Positions 1 through 6,371 of a stretch of DNA of 22,748 nt are shown here, piece by piece. The DNA lies in the IMG/VR virus record IMGVR_UViG_3300034095_001665, positions 1-22,748 of that record. One strand, 5' to 3'. How positions within the stretch are numbered: position 1 is the stretch's first letter; every line of letters starts with the position of its first letter. This stretch comes from a virus. A model generated the notes under the pieces. The model saw only the letters and a program-made list of their open reading frames with translations, was not told the origin of the DNA and made no database searches. The position numbers and the translations under genes are program-made.

Positions 1-359
1 GTGGTTCCAGAGGTTAGAGCGCCGGTAACAACGGCGGAGGCAAGCGTCGAAACACCCGTCACACCCAGCGTCGTCCCCACCGTAGCCGCGCCGGTGATGG
101 CGGCGGAGCCAGCGGTGACGAGTCCGGCAACGGTCAGTGCATCAGTTGTCTTGTTGTAAACCAGACCGGCATCGCCTGCCAGATTCGTTCCGCCATCATT
201 GAAGATGACCTGAGTCGTCGCACCGGGAAGACCAACGCCGCCTCCAAGAGCCGTGTACAGCTCCGTAAAGTTCTGGTTGGTATAATCGAACGAGGTCCGC
301 AGCGGCGTCCCTGTTCCGTCGTTCGGCGATGCGCCGATATTGATGGTTTGCTTTGACAT
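1..359 (-). CDS. Tail fibre/tail-spike-like protein, N-terminal part (truncated by window edge)
   Basis: An open frame starts at ATG 359-357 and runs leftward off the window without a stop, giving 119 residues. It opens MSKQTINIGASPNDGTG, then has LRTSFDYTNQNFTELYTALG. This opening is typical of phage tail-fibre or neck-appendage proteins. From about residue 65 it is Gly/Ala/Thr/Ser/Val-rich with loose repeats (ITGAATVGTTLGVTGVSTL), as in fibrous shaft regions. No Shine-Dalgarno sequence is visible upstream. It follows two other small virion-like genes on the same strand. The virion role is inferred from family resemblance; the receptor-binding end would lie outside the window. Confidence 0.75.
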   Translation of the reverse strand, partial: MSKQTINIGASPNDGTGTPLRTSFDYTNQNFTELYTALGGGVGLPGATTQVIFNDGGTNLAGDAGLVYNKTTDALTVAGLVTAGSAAITGAATVGTTLGVTGVSTLASAVVTGALTSGT

Positions 360-386
360 ATATGACTAAATGAATGTTTCGTTGAC

Positions 387-596
387 CTACAGAAATTCGG
401 TCATGTCCGCCGTGATGATCGTCACGTCCGCGCTTATCACCGTATTATCCGCCGTGATATCCGCCATTCCGCCAAGCGTCGCCGCCTCCCAGAGTAGGCC
501 AATCTCCAGCAGAATACGTTCACGCGGACTCATGCACGAAGCTCCCTGAGCCTCCGCAATTAGTGTGGCCGCATCGGCGCAAGAAATGTTTGCCAT
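387..596 (-). CDS. Small virion-associated protein with CADAATLI N-terminal domain
   Basis: This 69-residue protein begins MANISCADAATLIAEAQGA. Its first ~40 residues align with those of the gene just upstream (603-1040): both have I-[ST]-C-x-[ED]/[AD]-AATLI near the start and a C-x-SP motif around residues 21-24. The tail is a short repeat built from ITADNT, ISADVT and ITADMT units. It lies 6 bases after the upstream gene's stop, so the two are probably co-transcribed. The pair appears to share an N-terminal docking module, perhaps for attaching to the virion; that is inference. Exact function unknown. Confidence 0.6.
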   Translation of the reverse strand: MANISCADAATLIAEAQGASCMSPRERILLEIGLLWEAATLGGMADITADNTVISADVTIITADMTEFL

Positions 597-602
597 GATA
601 TT

Positions 603-1040
603 TTAGAACGGATGCGAAGTGATGAACCAAGCCGTACCGTTCGAAATGATGGTAATCGAATTCCATTGCGGGGACAGCGCATGTGTGGCCGCTCCGTCAA
701 TCGTCTCGGACGCGTACGCATCGACCGTCACCGTATTCGCGCCAGCATTGATGCGCTTGAAAACGTAGATACGACCAGCAACCAACGCCGCCGGGGGCAA
801 TGTCAGCGTAATCGCGCCAGCCGTCGCATCGCAGGCCAAGAAGTAATCGCCGCTCACCACGCTGCCGCTCGTCGTCACCGACCGATACGCACCGCGTGTC
901 GCGCCGCCGCCCTGAAGATACGTCGCAATGCGGTTCTCAAGGGCCAGCTTGGCCAACTCAACCTCCCACGGTGAGCGACATCCCAGCGACGCCGCCTCGT
1001 TGATGAGCGTTGCCGCCTCGTCGCATGTGATGTTTGGCAT
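603..1040 (-). CDS. Tail fibre/decoration-like structural protein
   Basis: This is a 145-residue protein. Residues 1-40 (MPNITCDEAATLINEAASLG) are paralogous to the start of the neighbouring 387-596 gene. Residues ~55-145 form a beta-rich domain with the pattern ACDATAGAITLTLPPAA, then FKRINAGANTVTVDAYASE, then ETIDGAA and a C-terminal ITIISNGTAWFI strand. This beta-repeat layout is common in phage tail fibres and capsid/tail decorations. The context is a minus-strand virion gene block. The name 'structural protein' is well supported; the specific part of the particle is not. Confidence 0.7.
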   Translation of the reverse strand: MPNITCDEAATLINEAASLGCRSPWEVELAKLALENRIATYLQGGGATRGAYRSVTTSGSVVSGDYFLACDATAGAITLTLPPAALVAGRIYVFKRINAGANTVTVDAYASETIDGAATHALSPQWNSITIISNGTAWFITSHPF

Positions 1041-1061
1041 ATCGTTCTATTGGAAAATCGG

Positions 1062-1346
1062 TTATCGTGCCATCGGACCAGCGCCGCGCTGCATCACCTC
1101 GGCGATAAATCCACCGCCGCCGGGAGTCGCACCCTCCTCTACCTCCATCTCCTCCTCCTCACCGCGCTCGGCCAGCTTCTTGCCCTTGGACTTCTTCTCG
1201 TATCCGGGAATGGCCACGCCATCAATCTCGATGACCTCCGCCTTGCCATTCTTACCAAGAACGATGGTCGCCATAGTCTGGAACGCTTCGCCCTCCGCAA
1301 GGTTCTCGGGGATTTCTACGCCTTTTGGAATCGTAAATGACGGCAT
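1062..1346 (-). CDS. Small acidic/charged hypothetical protein of the virion block
   Basis: This 94-residue protein starts at ATG 1346. The first half is a small beta-like segment (MPSFTIPKGVEIPENLAEGE, later ATIVLGKNGKAEVIEIDGVAI). A highly charged linker rich in Lys then Glu follows (KKSKGKKLAERGEEEEMEVEE), ending in a Gly-rich tail. It sits between the capsid gene with its terminators (upstream) and the tail-fibre-like genes (downstream). No family was recognised. A virion accessory or chaperone role is possible from location only. Confidence 0.55.
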   Translation of the reverse strand: MPSFTIPKGVEIPENLAEGEAFQTMATIVLGKNGKAEVIEIDGVAIPGYEKKSKGKKLAERGEEEEMEVEEGATPGGGGFIAEVMQRGAGPMAR

Positions 1347-1402
1347 ACGGGGAGCATTACGCGACCTATTGGGATGTCAATGTCTAAGCGATAACGGGCA
1401 AT

Positions 1403-1439
1403 AAAAAACCCGCCACTAACTTTTCGGGCCAGTGACGGG
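1403..1439 (-). terminator. Rho-independent terminator downstream of capsid gene (distal)
   Basis: Read on the minus strand, arms CCCGTCACT (1439-1431) and AGTGGCGGG (1417-1409) pair over 9 bp with one G-T wobble around a 13-base loop, followed at once by six T residues (1408-1403). This is a standard intrinsic terminator for transcription coming from the capsid gene, 128 bases past its stop. Confidence 0.85.
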
Positions 1440-1511
1440 GTGCCTCACAATAAGGCGATTTACAAGACATTCAACCTATTGATTCAACCGAGGCAACGAT
1501 GTCCCAAAAAG

Positions 1512-1541
1512 AAAAACCCGCAAGCATTTTCACGCCTGCGG
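1512..1541 (-). terminator. Rho-independent terminator downstream of capsid gene (proximal)
   Basis: On the minus strand, arms CCGCAGGC (1541-1534) and GCTTGCGG (1525-1518) form an 8-bp stem with one G-T pair and an 8-base loop, followed by GTTTTTC (1517-1511). With the 1403-1439 hairpin it makes a tandem pair, implying that transcription of the capsid gene is deliberately stopped before the downstream fibre genes. Confidence 0.8.
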
Positions 1542-1566
1542 ATCTTTCGTGTGAGATTCTGATCGA

Positions 1567-2805
1567 TTACGAGCAGATGATCTGGGTTAAACTGCCTGTG
1601 CAACGTCGGAATATGATGGTCATTCCTTGGTTTGTGAATATTGGCTCACTTGCGTGAACGAACTCAGCGTAATGCTGACCCTTCTTCTCCAGCGGATCGG
1701 CGCAATCCACATCGAGCTTGTAGGCACCAGTCACCCACTGCCACTCGCCCATGTAGTTGGTCGGCATCCAGCTCAGATCGCCAACCCGATTGACGGGCCG
1801 CACGATGTGCGACTTGAATACATACGGAGTCACGATGAACGCAGCCTCGTACGGAGCAGTCGTCCAGCTCGAATTGACGCTGAACACAGTACCCTTCGTT
1901 CCGCTCGCGCTAGTAAACGGCTGCACCAGCGTGTACTTGCCACCGGCATAAGTGAAGCGGGGCGGGAACAGATTCGGCACATGGCGATAGTTCTTAATCA
2001 CCCGGTTCGCACCAATCCGCTTGAGCAACTCCGCGCCAGCGCCACTGCCCTGATCAGCGAAGCGCAAGTCATCGCGGAACGCCGGGTTGTTCTGAGCGAT
2101 ACGCTGCGAAGCCTCCAAGCCGATATATAGCGGAAATACCGGACCATCGCTGCTGTACGAGATGAAACCGGAGCTATCAGGATTCGTCGCACCGTTACGG
2201 ATCAGCGTAGCAGCCGCGACATCCAGCATCTCCTGAGTCAACTCAGAGGTGGACTGATTGAGCGCCTGACCAACCGATCCGGTCTGAATCCACGGGAACT
2301 CATTCACGCCAGACGGAATCGTCTCGACCTGAGTAAAGGACGAGTCGGCCACAGCCTTGATCGCGAACTTCGCGAACGTATTCTGATAGCGAGTCTCCCA
2401 TGAACGCTGTGCGCGGATCGAGAGCTTCTCCAAGTACACACGCAAGAACGCCTCGACGCGGTGGTCATAGGTCAGGTCATCCTTACACAGCAATGGGCCT
2501 TTCAGCGCGAAACGCTCAGGACTCCAAGTGACGGAATTAAAACCAACCGGAACCTCGCTGTAAGTGACATCGCAAGCGCCGCCGTTGTCGCCACTGGCGA
2601 GCGTGATGGCCGACCACTCCTCAGCCGAAGTCGGCTCGATGCTGGTCGTGTTGTACGAGGTCTGGGTCAAGCCAGTACCTTGAGGATACTCTCCGCGCTC
2701 AATCATATTGAGCCACATCGAGCGATACGAGGCGCGTTTATAGACGTCCTGCGCGAGCGACTCAGTCGCTACGGCGAAGGCGTTGAAGACATTGGGACAA
2801 GCCAT
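1567..2805 (-). CDS. Probable major capsid protein
   Basis: This is a 412-residue soluble protein with no signal peptide or membrane segment. The N-terminal ~60 residues are helical (MACPNVFNAFAVATESLAQD). The middle is helix-rich with aromatic and polar strands (FLRVYLEKLSIRAQRSWETR). The C-terminal third has beta segments ending YMGEWQWVTGAYKLDVD and EPIFTNQGMTIIFRRC. Length, composition, isolated high-value terminators downstream and position between terminase-like and tail genes fit a tailed-phage major capsid protein. I recognise the general type but no diagnostic motif proves it; another abundant virion protein is the main alternative. It has an AT-rich leader without SD. Confidence 0.6.
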   Translation of the reverse strand: MACPNVFNAFAVATESLAQDVYKRASYRSMWLNMIERGEYPQGTGLTQTSYNTTSIEPTSAEEWSAITLASGDNGGACDVTYSEVPVGFNSVTWSPERFALKGPLLCKDDLTYDHRVEAFLRVYLEKLSIRAQRSWETRYQNTFAKFAIKAVADSSFTQVETIPSGVNEFPWIQTGSVGQALNQSTSELTQEMLDVAAATLIRNGATNPDSSGFISYSSDGPVFPLYIGLEASQRIAQNNPAFRDDLRFADQGSGAGAELLKRIGANRVIKNYRHVPNLFPPRFTYAGGKYTLVQPFTSASGTKGTVFSVNSSWTTAPYEAAFIVTPYVFKSHIVRPVNRVGDLSWMPTNYMGEWQWVTGAYKLDVDCADPLEKKGQHYAEFVHASEPIFTNQGMTIIFRRCTGSLTQIICS

Positions 2806-3003
2806 ATTGAGAAAAAATTAAACCGACGTTATCTGCATTTGGTAGGCCATTCTATCCATGCCACACGACGTGGATTCGCGGCCTACGCGCTGACCGATGC
2901 GGAGCGTCATTGCCGCTTAGACAGTTTTGCGATGGCTGACCAAGCCTCCGCCTTGCTTAAGGTCGATAGCCGGACTGAGACACACTGGTGCCTTACGCGT
3001 CAA
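2806..3003. other. Intergenic leader of the capsid gene with a nested hairpin
   Basis: This 198-base gap precedes the capsid start. It holds an inverted repeat GTAGGCC (2842-2848) / GGCCTAC (2880-2886), with an inner CCAC (2861-2864) / GTGG (2870-2873) stem around ACGAC. A promoter was not identified. A 30-codon minus-strand frame (2910-2818) exists but lacks support. The hairpin could be a 5' untranslated structure of the capsid mRNA. Confidence 0.35.
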
Positions 3004-3540
3004 TCAGAATAAGTCTTGCTCGGGAATACCGTCGATGAGTTCGCTCTGATCCGCCATGTACGTTTTGTATCCTTTGATGAGCGTTCCGATTCTGTGCGGC
3101 TGGATGATATGCTCCTTCGCGATGAAGCCTCGGAACGTATACGGACCGGGGAATTGACCCGTCATCAGCGCGTAGAAATCCACGCCATCGGTCTTGGAAC
3201 CTTTGCGCGCATCGACCAGTAGCTTCCCATTCTCGTATTTGGTCGTCTTCACATCGATGCGAATGCCCGGTGGGATGGGTGGGATAATCGCGTCGTAGAG
3301 CGGGTGCGGAGGCTCACGATCCGTGTCGATGTCGGGATAGACATTGAATAGCTTACAGAAGGCTATCTCGCCGCAGATGCCCTCCAGATCCACCGTCGCA
3401 GGGTCATCCGTGCTTATCTTCAAGTTCGTAGTGTTGAAATGACGGTTATTGCCGTTGCGATTCTTGGCTACGAAGTGGGCCAACTTCCTCTCAGCTTGAT
3501 TGAGAGAAATAACTTGACCAATTTTAATTTTACTTAACAT
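3004..3540 (-). CDS. PD-(D/E)XK nuclease-like phage protein
   Basis: This is 178 residues from ATG 3540; a TTG two codons earlier (3546) is possible but less likely. A candidate nuclease core is visible: Glu58 in a helix (GICGEIAFCKLF), Asp83 in LYDAII, then Asp96-x-Lys98 in RIDVKTTKYENGKLLV. This order (helix Glu, Asp, D-x-K on a strand) matches the PD-(D/E)XK fold. The following VDFYALMTGQF and FRGFIAKEHI strands are also typical. No DNA-binding domain is apparent. It sits between a small-terminase-like gene and the capsid gene. Possible roles are packaging-associated cleavage, host DNA degradation or recombination; the exact substrate is unknown. Confidence 0.55.
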   Translation of the reverse strand: MLSKIKIGQVISLNQAERKLAHFVAKNRNGNNRHFNTTNLKISTDDPATVDLEGICGEIAFCKLFNVYPDIDTDREPPHPLYDAIIPPIPPGIRIDVKTTKYENGKLLVDARKGSKTDGVDFYALMTGQFPGPYTFRGFIAKEHIIQPHRIGTLIKGYKTYMADQSELIDGIPEQDLF

Positions 3541-3669
3541 GGTCAAAAAGACGGAAAATTTTTGAGGGGGGTATCGTAAACGAAGCCCACCCGCAAAGGG
3601 GGTGCCAGGTCCTACCCCATAAACTGTGCCAAGCCTAGGAAAAAGAATCCTTTTCTGTCGTCTGTTAGT

Positions 3670-3728
3670 CCCCCCCCCCTAGGACATAAAATGTCCGACT
3701 ATAGTCTGATAATATGCATTATCAGACT
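3670..3728. repeat. C10 tract followed by two perfect hairpins
   Basis: A run of ten C (3670-3679) is followed by GGACAT-AAA-ATGTCC (3682-3696) and, six bases later, a perfect 11-bp hairpin AGTCTGATAAT / ATTATCAGACT with a 4-base loop (3703-3728). The larger hairpin overlaps the last codons and TGA stop (3722-3724) of the small-terminase-like gene. No T tract follows on the minus strand, so it is not a standard intrinsic terminator. Candidates are a pac/cos-type recognition region, an origin element, or an mRNA 3'-end structure. Confidence 0.7.
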
Positions 3729-4177
3729 GTGGACACAGCCTGCGTTCCGTGGACTACGACTTCCGCGAACCGGTCCGGCATTGAACCAAGCAAGTTAATT
3801 GACACGCTGGTCGCTTCTCCAGCTTCACTCCAGCCAAACACAAGCGCCGATCGCTTCGCAACGCTCCCAAGGATTTGCTCCCGTGTTGATTCGTCCTTGA
3901 TGCCGTCAAGGTCGTAACTGTTGACGCGTTCAATCGTTGAGGCCGCATCTTCCGCCAGTTTGCTCCGAACGATTGCGGACAGGCTTTCTATACTTTGAAT
4001 TTCTTTAGTGGAAACTAAGCTTCTCATTTCTTTCTTAACCTTCGTCAAACCTTCGATGGACGCTCTCTGCGCTAAAGTCTTCTTAGATATCTGCAAATCG
4101 TTTGCAATTGCGTCCCAGCTTTGCCCCGCAAAGTAAAGAGCTTTGGCTCTTTCCCAGTCTTCCTTTTTAATTCTCAT
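3722..4177 (-). CDS. Probable terminase small subunit (HTH DNA-binding)
   Basis: This is 151 residues from ATG 4177 (MRIKKEDWERAKALYFAGQS). The frame is open 23 codons further upstream, but that extension is hydrophobic and out of character. Residues 3-40 form a helix-turn-helix (WDAIANDLQISKKTLAQRAS), followed by a Lys-rich helix and a helical central domain, with a C-terminal strand segment (VSINLLGSMPDRFAEVVV). This matches the layout of many phage small terminases: N-terminal HTH for packaging-site recognition, then an oligomerisation domain. The large subunit is not next to it, so the call is tentative; a transcriptional regulator is the main alternative. Confidence 0.5.
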   Translation of the reverse strand: MRIKKEDWERAKALYFAGQSWDAIANDLQISKKTLAQRASIEGLTKVKKEMRSLVSTKEIQSIESLSAIVRSKLAEDAASTIERVNSYDLDGIKDESTREQILGSVAKRSALVFGWSEAGEATSVSINLLGSMPDRFAEVVVHGTQAVSTV

Positions 4178-4183
4178 TCTTAA

Positions 4184-4200
4184 GCTTTGTCCCACAAAGC
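4184..4200. promoter_or_regulatory. Perfect 7-bp hairpin or operator just upstream of the HTH gene
   Basis: GCTTTGT-CCC-ACAAAGC is a perfect inverted repeat whose near edge lies 6 bases upstream of ATG 4177 on the minus strand. Its position suggests either an operator bound by the HTH protein itself or an mRNA hairpin occluding its start. Both are inference. Confidence 0.4.
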
Positions 4201-4440
4201 ATGCCAAGTGTCCAAACAAAAACACCACAACCTGTAGTGTACCCAAAACCAGGACACCACTACATCTTGTACGCCACTTTATCGTTAAAATTCGGGCTTT
4301 GATTTGAAAGTAAGGTAAGGACAGCGGGCCTTTTCACTTCGCTTTTCTTCACTTTTCTTTCGATTTATCTTGCTTTCCCTCTGTCTTCCGTGCCTTCCAC
4401 CTGTCCTTCCAAAGATTCTCAAAATAAATCGAAATAAATC

Positions 4441-4469
4441 TTGCAACCGACAGGCTTTTACCCCATAGT
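4441..4469 (+). promoter_or_regulatory. Weak candidate promoter for the rightward block
   Basis: TTGCAA (4441-4446) and CATAGT (4464-4469) are separated by 17 bases; each matches 4 of 6 positions of the sigma-70 consensus. The next gene starts at 4478, so transcripts from here would be nearly leaderless. Suggestive only. Confidence 0.2.
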
Positions 4470-4477
4470 GTCCCCAG

Positions 4478-4708
4478 ATGAAATTCACTCCTATCCTCGA
4501 TTTGTGGGACAACGGCGTTCAGGATTCCCTTTACTCCGGCGCGCTCCGTTTGCAACGGGGGCAATGGGTAAAATGTGGCAAAGCTTCCCGTCCTTCCCGA
4601 TTCGTGCGCGCTACCAAATCATCTATTTGGTGCGTTCACTACAGCTGCAATCAAACAAAAGCTTTTGCCGAGGTTTGCGCCATCTTCAAACGCAAAGGAC
4701 TAAAGTGA
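4478..4708 (+). CDS. Small basic hypothetical protein, first gene of rightward block
   Basis: This 76-residue protein begins MKFTPILDLWDNGVQDSLYS. It is basic, with two Cys in the second half (IWCVHYSCNQTKAFAE) and a Lys-rich end (IFKRKGLK). The start context CCCCAGATGAAA resembles other starts here. Its stop overlaps the GTG of the next gene by 4 bases (GTGA, 4705-4708), which supports the frame over the longer overlapping frame beginning at 4441. No family was recognised; a small regulatory or nucleic-acid-binding protein is plausible from charge alone. Confidence 0.5.
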   Translation: MKFTPILDLWDNGVQDSLYSGALRLQRGQWVKCGKASRPSRFVRATKSSIWCVHYSCNQTKAFAEVCAIFKRKGLK

Positions 4709-4812
4709 AACACATCACCCTAAAACGACTCGTCATTGCAGCTTCAATTGTCGCACTAGTCTTAATCCAAGCCTATCTCGAATCATCCGCCGGTTTCACC
4801 CCTAACCACTAA
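4705..4812 (+). CDS. 35-residue single-pass membrane peptide
   Basis: It starts with GTG at 4705, overlapping the previous stop by 4 bases. After a basic N-terminus (MKHITLKRL) comes one hydrophobic segment, VIAASIVALVLIQAYL, then a short polar tail. The layout predicts a single transmembrane helix, N-in by the positive-inside rule. Roles such as a superinfection or holin-like accessory are possible, but nothing specific is shown. The coupling overlap and clear membrane pattern are the evidence that it is real. Confidence 0.5.
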   Translation: MKHITLKRLVIAASIVALVLIQAYLESSAGFTPNH

Positions 4813-4816
4813 TCCC

Positions 4817-5485
4817 ATGAAAGTTCACCTAACCTTAGTCTCTTCAAACGTCAAAACCGGACCAATTCCGGTGTCAACCTCGTCGGCCGCCACATGCTCC
4901 GATGCATGCCCTTTCAAGAAAGATGGCTGCTATGCCGACTCTGGACCGCTTGCGTTGCATTGGTCAAAAGTGACAAGCGGTCAACGCGGTTTTGATTGGG
5001 CCGCTTTCTTGGGCAAGATTAAATCTTTCCCAGCTGGTCAATTGTGGCGGCATAACCAAGCCGGAGATTTGCCGGGTGTCGGCGACAATATTGACGCAAC
5101 CGCACTAGATGAACTTGCAACCGCAAACATGGGCAAACGTGGGTTTACCTACACCCACAAGCCGTTGACACCCGATAATCTGTCCGCACTACGGTCCGCC
5201 AATGAACGCGGTTTTGTTGTCAATCTGTCCGCCAACTCCGTTTCACATGCCGACACACTTGCTAAGCTCGGTCTTCCGGTTGCGGCCGTTGTCCCACAAG
5301 ACAGCGCGGACCGATTCACAACGCCGGAGGGCAACCGTGTGGTCATCTGCCCCGCACAACGCGTTGACGGTATTTCCTGCAACACCTGCCGCCTATGCGC
5401 CAAAGGAAACCGTAGATTTATTGTCGGCTTCAAACCGCATGGAACGGGTGCCAAACGCGTTCAACGCATCACAACGGCCGGTTGA
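4817..5485 (+). CDS. Conserved phage Cys-rich protein (radical-SAM-like Cys motif, function unknown)
   Basis: This 222-residue protein has a conserved-looking N-terminus (LTLVSSNVKTGPIPVSTSSA), then Cys27, Cys31 and Cys38 in ATCSDACPFKKDGCYADSG. Four more Cys follow at 178, 188, 191 and 194 (CNTCRLCAKG). The middle contains GQLWRHNQAGDLPG and FTYTHKPLTPDN. I recognise this as a recurring phage family of unknown function. The C-x3-C-x6-C-Y-A arrangement recalls the radical-SAM C-x3-C-x2-C-Y motif with an insertion, so an iron-sulphur or zinc site is likely; enzymatic activity is inference. It starts 4 bases after the membrane peptide and ends before a strong hairpin. Confidence 0.7.
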   Translation: MKVHLTLVSSNVKTGPIPVSTSSAATCSDACPFKKDGCYADSGPLALHWSKVTSGQRGFDWAAFLGKIKSFPAGQLWRHNQAGDLPGVGDNIDATALDELATANMGKRGFTYTHKPLTPDNLSALRSANERGFVVNLSANSVSHADTLAKLGLPVAAVVPQDSADRFTTPEGNRVVICPAQRVDGISCNTCRLCAKGNRRFIVGFKPHGTGAKRVQRITTAG

Positions 5486-5494
5486 CGGTCCGCT

Positions 5495-5521
5495 TCAATC
5501 TATCGGCCGTCGGTAGGTTGA
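5495..5521 (+). repeat. 11-bp RNA hairpin after the Cys-rich gene
   Basis: TCAATCTATCG and CGGTAGGTTGA pair along all 11 positions around the loop GCCGT, using G-U pairs that would be mismatches in the opposite-strand RNA. The structure is therefore on the plus-strand transcript, 9 bases past the stop at 5485. No T run follows, so it may protect mRNA ends or attenuate rather than terminate intrinsically. Confidence 0.6.
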
Positions 5522-5557
5522 CGCGTCCCTTCAATCCATCAAATCAAATCAAACCAC

Positions 5558-5752
5558 ATGAAAGAAAACTACCCATCGAATCAAACCGAAAAACTCGAAT
5601 GCGCCTTGCGCCTTTTGCTGTCCGCATTTGACAAGAAACTGTCCGACGGCCGCGCCGTCAATCAAACGCTGTCCTTGGAAGCAAAGGAAGTTTTCTACGG
5701 GCCAGTACTTGCCGCACGCCTCGCTTTGCAATCCATCAAACCCAACGAATAA
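5558..5752 (+). CDS. Hypothetical small helical protein
   Basis: This 64-residue protein is largely helical: MKENYPSNQTEKLECALRLL, then LLSAFDKKLSDGR and EAKEVFYGPVLAARLALQSI. It has no membrane segment and no recognised family. Its start lacks an SD and follows an ATCAAATC-rich leader. It ends 6 bases before the next gene, indicating one transcript. Function unknown. Confidence 0.55.
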   Translation: MKENYPSNQTEKLECALRLLLSAFDKKLSDGRAVNQTLSLEAKEVFYGPVLAARLALQSIKPNE

Positions 5753-5758
5753 AATAAC

Positions 5759-6178
5759 ATGGCCACACTATCAAACAACGGTTTCGAAACCGCGCGGTTC
5801 AATCAATTGAAAGCTTCGTTTTCCGTGCGCTCAAACGGTAAAGTTCTCAAAAACGACGGTTTCGGATGGAAGGTTTTCCATTTAAAGCCTGAACACACGG
5901 CCGAAACCTTTCGCGCGCATTACGAGGCTATCGAATCGAAGCTTTCGCAGCCTTACAGGATTTACCGCGCGGCCGTACAGGCGGAGTTTCCGCTCCCGGT
6001 TCGTTGGCAATATCTCATCCTTCGGGATTTATTGGGCGACGATATTGACGGGATTTATTCGGATTTACAGGACCGACATATTTACACTGATTTAGATACG
6101 CTCCAAGAACTTCACGAATTGCATAAAACCTATCGCGCGGAATACGAGGCGCGCAAATCAGGAAAGGTTACCGCTTGA
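5759..6178 (+). CDS. Hypothetical phage protein, helical C-terminal half
   Basis: This is 139 residues. The first ~45 residues look beta-rich (ARFNQLKASFSVRSNGKVLK, then GFGWKVFHLKPEHTA). The remainder is helical and rich in Tyr/Arg/Glu, including DLLGDDIDGIYSDLQDRHI and TLQELHELHKTYRAEYEARK. No catalytic pattern was seen. The stop overlaps the TTG start of the next gene (TTGA). Function unknown; likely a cytosolic early protein. Confidence 0.6.
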   Translation: MATLSNNGFETARFNQLKASFSVRSNGKVLKNDGFGWKVFHLKPEHTAETFRAHYEAIESKLSQPYRIYRAAVQAEFPLPVRWQYLILRDLLGDDIDGIYSDLQDRHIYTDLDTLQELHELHKTYRAEYEARKSGKVTA

Positions 6179-6357
6179 AACTCGCAGAATTTATCCGCCT
6201 CCGTTCCTTTGAAGATCCGTTTATGCTCTCCGGCGAAAAGTGGCAATTCGTCACCGTCAAACGCGCCGACGGACAGGAAGATATCGGCGTCTATCGCTTC
6301 TCAACGGACCTTTGCCACGATTACGCAGACTTTCGCGCCATGTTCAACCTAGCCTAA
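6175..6357 (+). CDS. Hypothetical small protein, TTG start
   Basis: This 60-residue product begins MKLAEFIRLRSFEDPFMLSG when TTG at 6175 is read as the start; this gives a 4-base TTGA overlap with the preceding gene. The sequence alternates charged and aromatic residues (EKWQFVTVKRADGQEDIGVY), suggesting a small alpha/beta fold. No family was recognised. The unusual start is supported mainly by the coupling geometry. Confidence 0.5.
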   Translation: MKLAEFIRLRSFEDPFMLSGEKWQFVTVKRADGQEDIGVYRFSTDLCHDYADFRAMFNLA

Positions 6358-6371
6358 ACCCAACGCATCCA

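Larger units (their letters stand above)
4178..4477. other. Divergent control region between minus- and plus-strand gene blocks
   Basis: No convincing gene is present in these 300 bases. From left to right they contain the hairpin at 4184-4200 and an inverted repeat TGTAGTG (about 4232-4238) / CACTACA (about 4257-4263). A strongly pyrimidine-rich plus strand spans about 4330-4410, with repeated CTTTTC/CACTT words. A tandem repeat AAATAAATC lies at 4422-4430 and 4432-4440. Transcription diverges from here. The AT-rich repeats and strand-biased tract would suit promoters or an origin, but no specific function is demonstrated. Confidence 0.45.

Noticed and set aside
1442-1457. Short GCCT/AGGC inverted repeat near the terminators
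   Set aside because: Only 4 bp with no T tract; easily random.
2818-2910. 30-codon minus-strand frame just upstream of the capsid gene
   Set aside because: Very short, no SD, overlaps the leader hairpin; may be a chance frame in the 5' leader.
2461-3012. 183-codon plus-strand frame over the capsid 5' end
   Set aside because: Opposes a probable capsid gene and the strand organisation of the region; no motif.
3585-3612. CACCC/GGGTG pairing downstream of the nuclease-like gene's start
   Set aside because: Short, with alternative pairings, and upstream rather than downstream of genes on that strand; not convincing as a terminator.
4285-4564. Minus-strand frames (71-75 codons) rich in Lys/Glu/Arg
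   Set aside because: They arise from translating the pyrimidine-rich tract in reverse and overlap a control region and the 4478 gene.
4441-4704. Upstream extension of the 35-residue membrane peptide to a 123-residue protein
   Set aside because: The extension overlaps the 4478 gene in another frame and is compositionally unlike the membrane segment; the GTGA-coupled GTG at 4705 is preferred.
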